From Larimichthys crocea (lineage: Eukaryota > Chordata > Actinopteri > Sciaenidae), in NCBI RefSeq assembly GCF_000972845.2, contig NC_040017.1, positions 890,642-954,641 on the forward strand: a DNA stretch of 64,000 nt. The letters run 5' to 3'. This document shows positions 63,758 through 64,000 of the stretch, piece after piece (position 1 is the stretch's first letter; every line of letters starts with the position of its first letter). Made by a program: the position numbers and the translations under genes. The notes beneath the pieces are model-generated. The model saw nothing but the letters and a program-made list of their open reading frames with translations. It made no database searches and was not told the origin of the DNA.

Positions 63758-64000
63758 GACATTTAGGATGTTACTGTTTCTATGGTGGAACATTGTTGAT
63801 GCTGTCACTTGTCAGAGACTGAGATAAAAATGTGCCCCAATACTAAAAATAAATAACATAAACCAATAAAATGATCATTTAAAAAAATTTGATTAGAAAA
63901 GAAATAAAGGGGCACTTCACTAATTTCACACAGTTTATCTGTCACGTTGTCCAATGAAAACAGTGTCTGTGAAAATAACTCTGTTGATGTCATAGTGATG

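Overview
The window is vertebrate nuclear DNA, almost certainly from a ray-finned (teleost, probably percomorph-like) fish. It has small GT-AG spliced exons in a large non-coding background, very many long (CA)n/(GT)n microsatellites, degraded Tc1-like and tRNA-derived SINE sequences of types common in fish, and two genes whose products match fish and human T-box and BCAS3 families. No bacterial features (operons, RBS, CRISPR, IS elements) are present.

Layout, left to right. Positions 1-6.5 kb are intergenic DNA downstream of tbx2b. By the conserved order BCAS3-TBX2-TBX4, tbx4 should lie off the left edge. Positions 7829-15009 (minus strand) hold a complete seven-exon tbx2b coding sequence; every junction keeps frame and the product is 684 residues. 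Its 3' flank (about 6.5-7.8 kb) carries a probable 3' UTR interrupted by a small inverted-repeat transposon remnant. Positions 15.0-23.9 kb are the GC-rich promoter region and upstream intergenic DNA. Positions 25455-25603 (minus) are the last coding exon of bcas3, with a 3' UTR that may run to about 23.95 kb. Positions 25604-56037 are one 30.4 kb bcas3 intron, full of microsatellites, SINEs, a decayed Tc1-like transposon and low-repeat islands. Positions 56038-56214 are the adjoining upstream bcas3 exon, and 56215-64000 is part of the next intron; the rest of bcas3 lies off the right edge.

Both genes are transcribed leftward. tbx2b encodes a DNA-binding transcriptional repressor of heart, eye, fin and other organ development; bcas3 encodes a cytoskeleton- and autophagy-associated protein. 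They are not known to work in one pathway. A likely reason for their lasting linkage is that bcas3 introns host long-range enhancers of tbx2b/tbx4 (a genomic regulatory block). That is inference here; candidate islands are listed but none was aligned to other species. I did not find a novel gene system. The most distinctive sequence-level observations are the transposon remnant just after the tbx2b stop codon, an 80 bp strictly alternating purine-pyrimidine tract upstream of tbx2b, UG tracts next to a tbx2b splice donor, a microsatellite serving as the bcas3 terminal polypyrimidine tract, and paired inverted repeats about 2.2 kb apart inside the big bcas3 intron.
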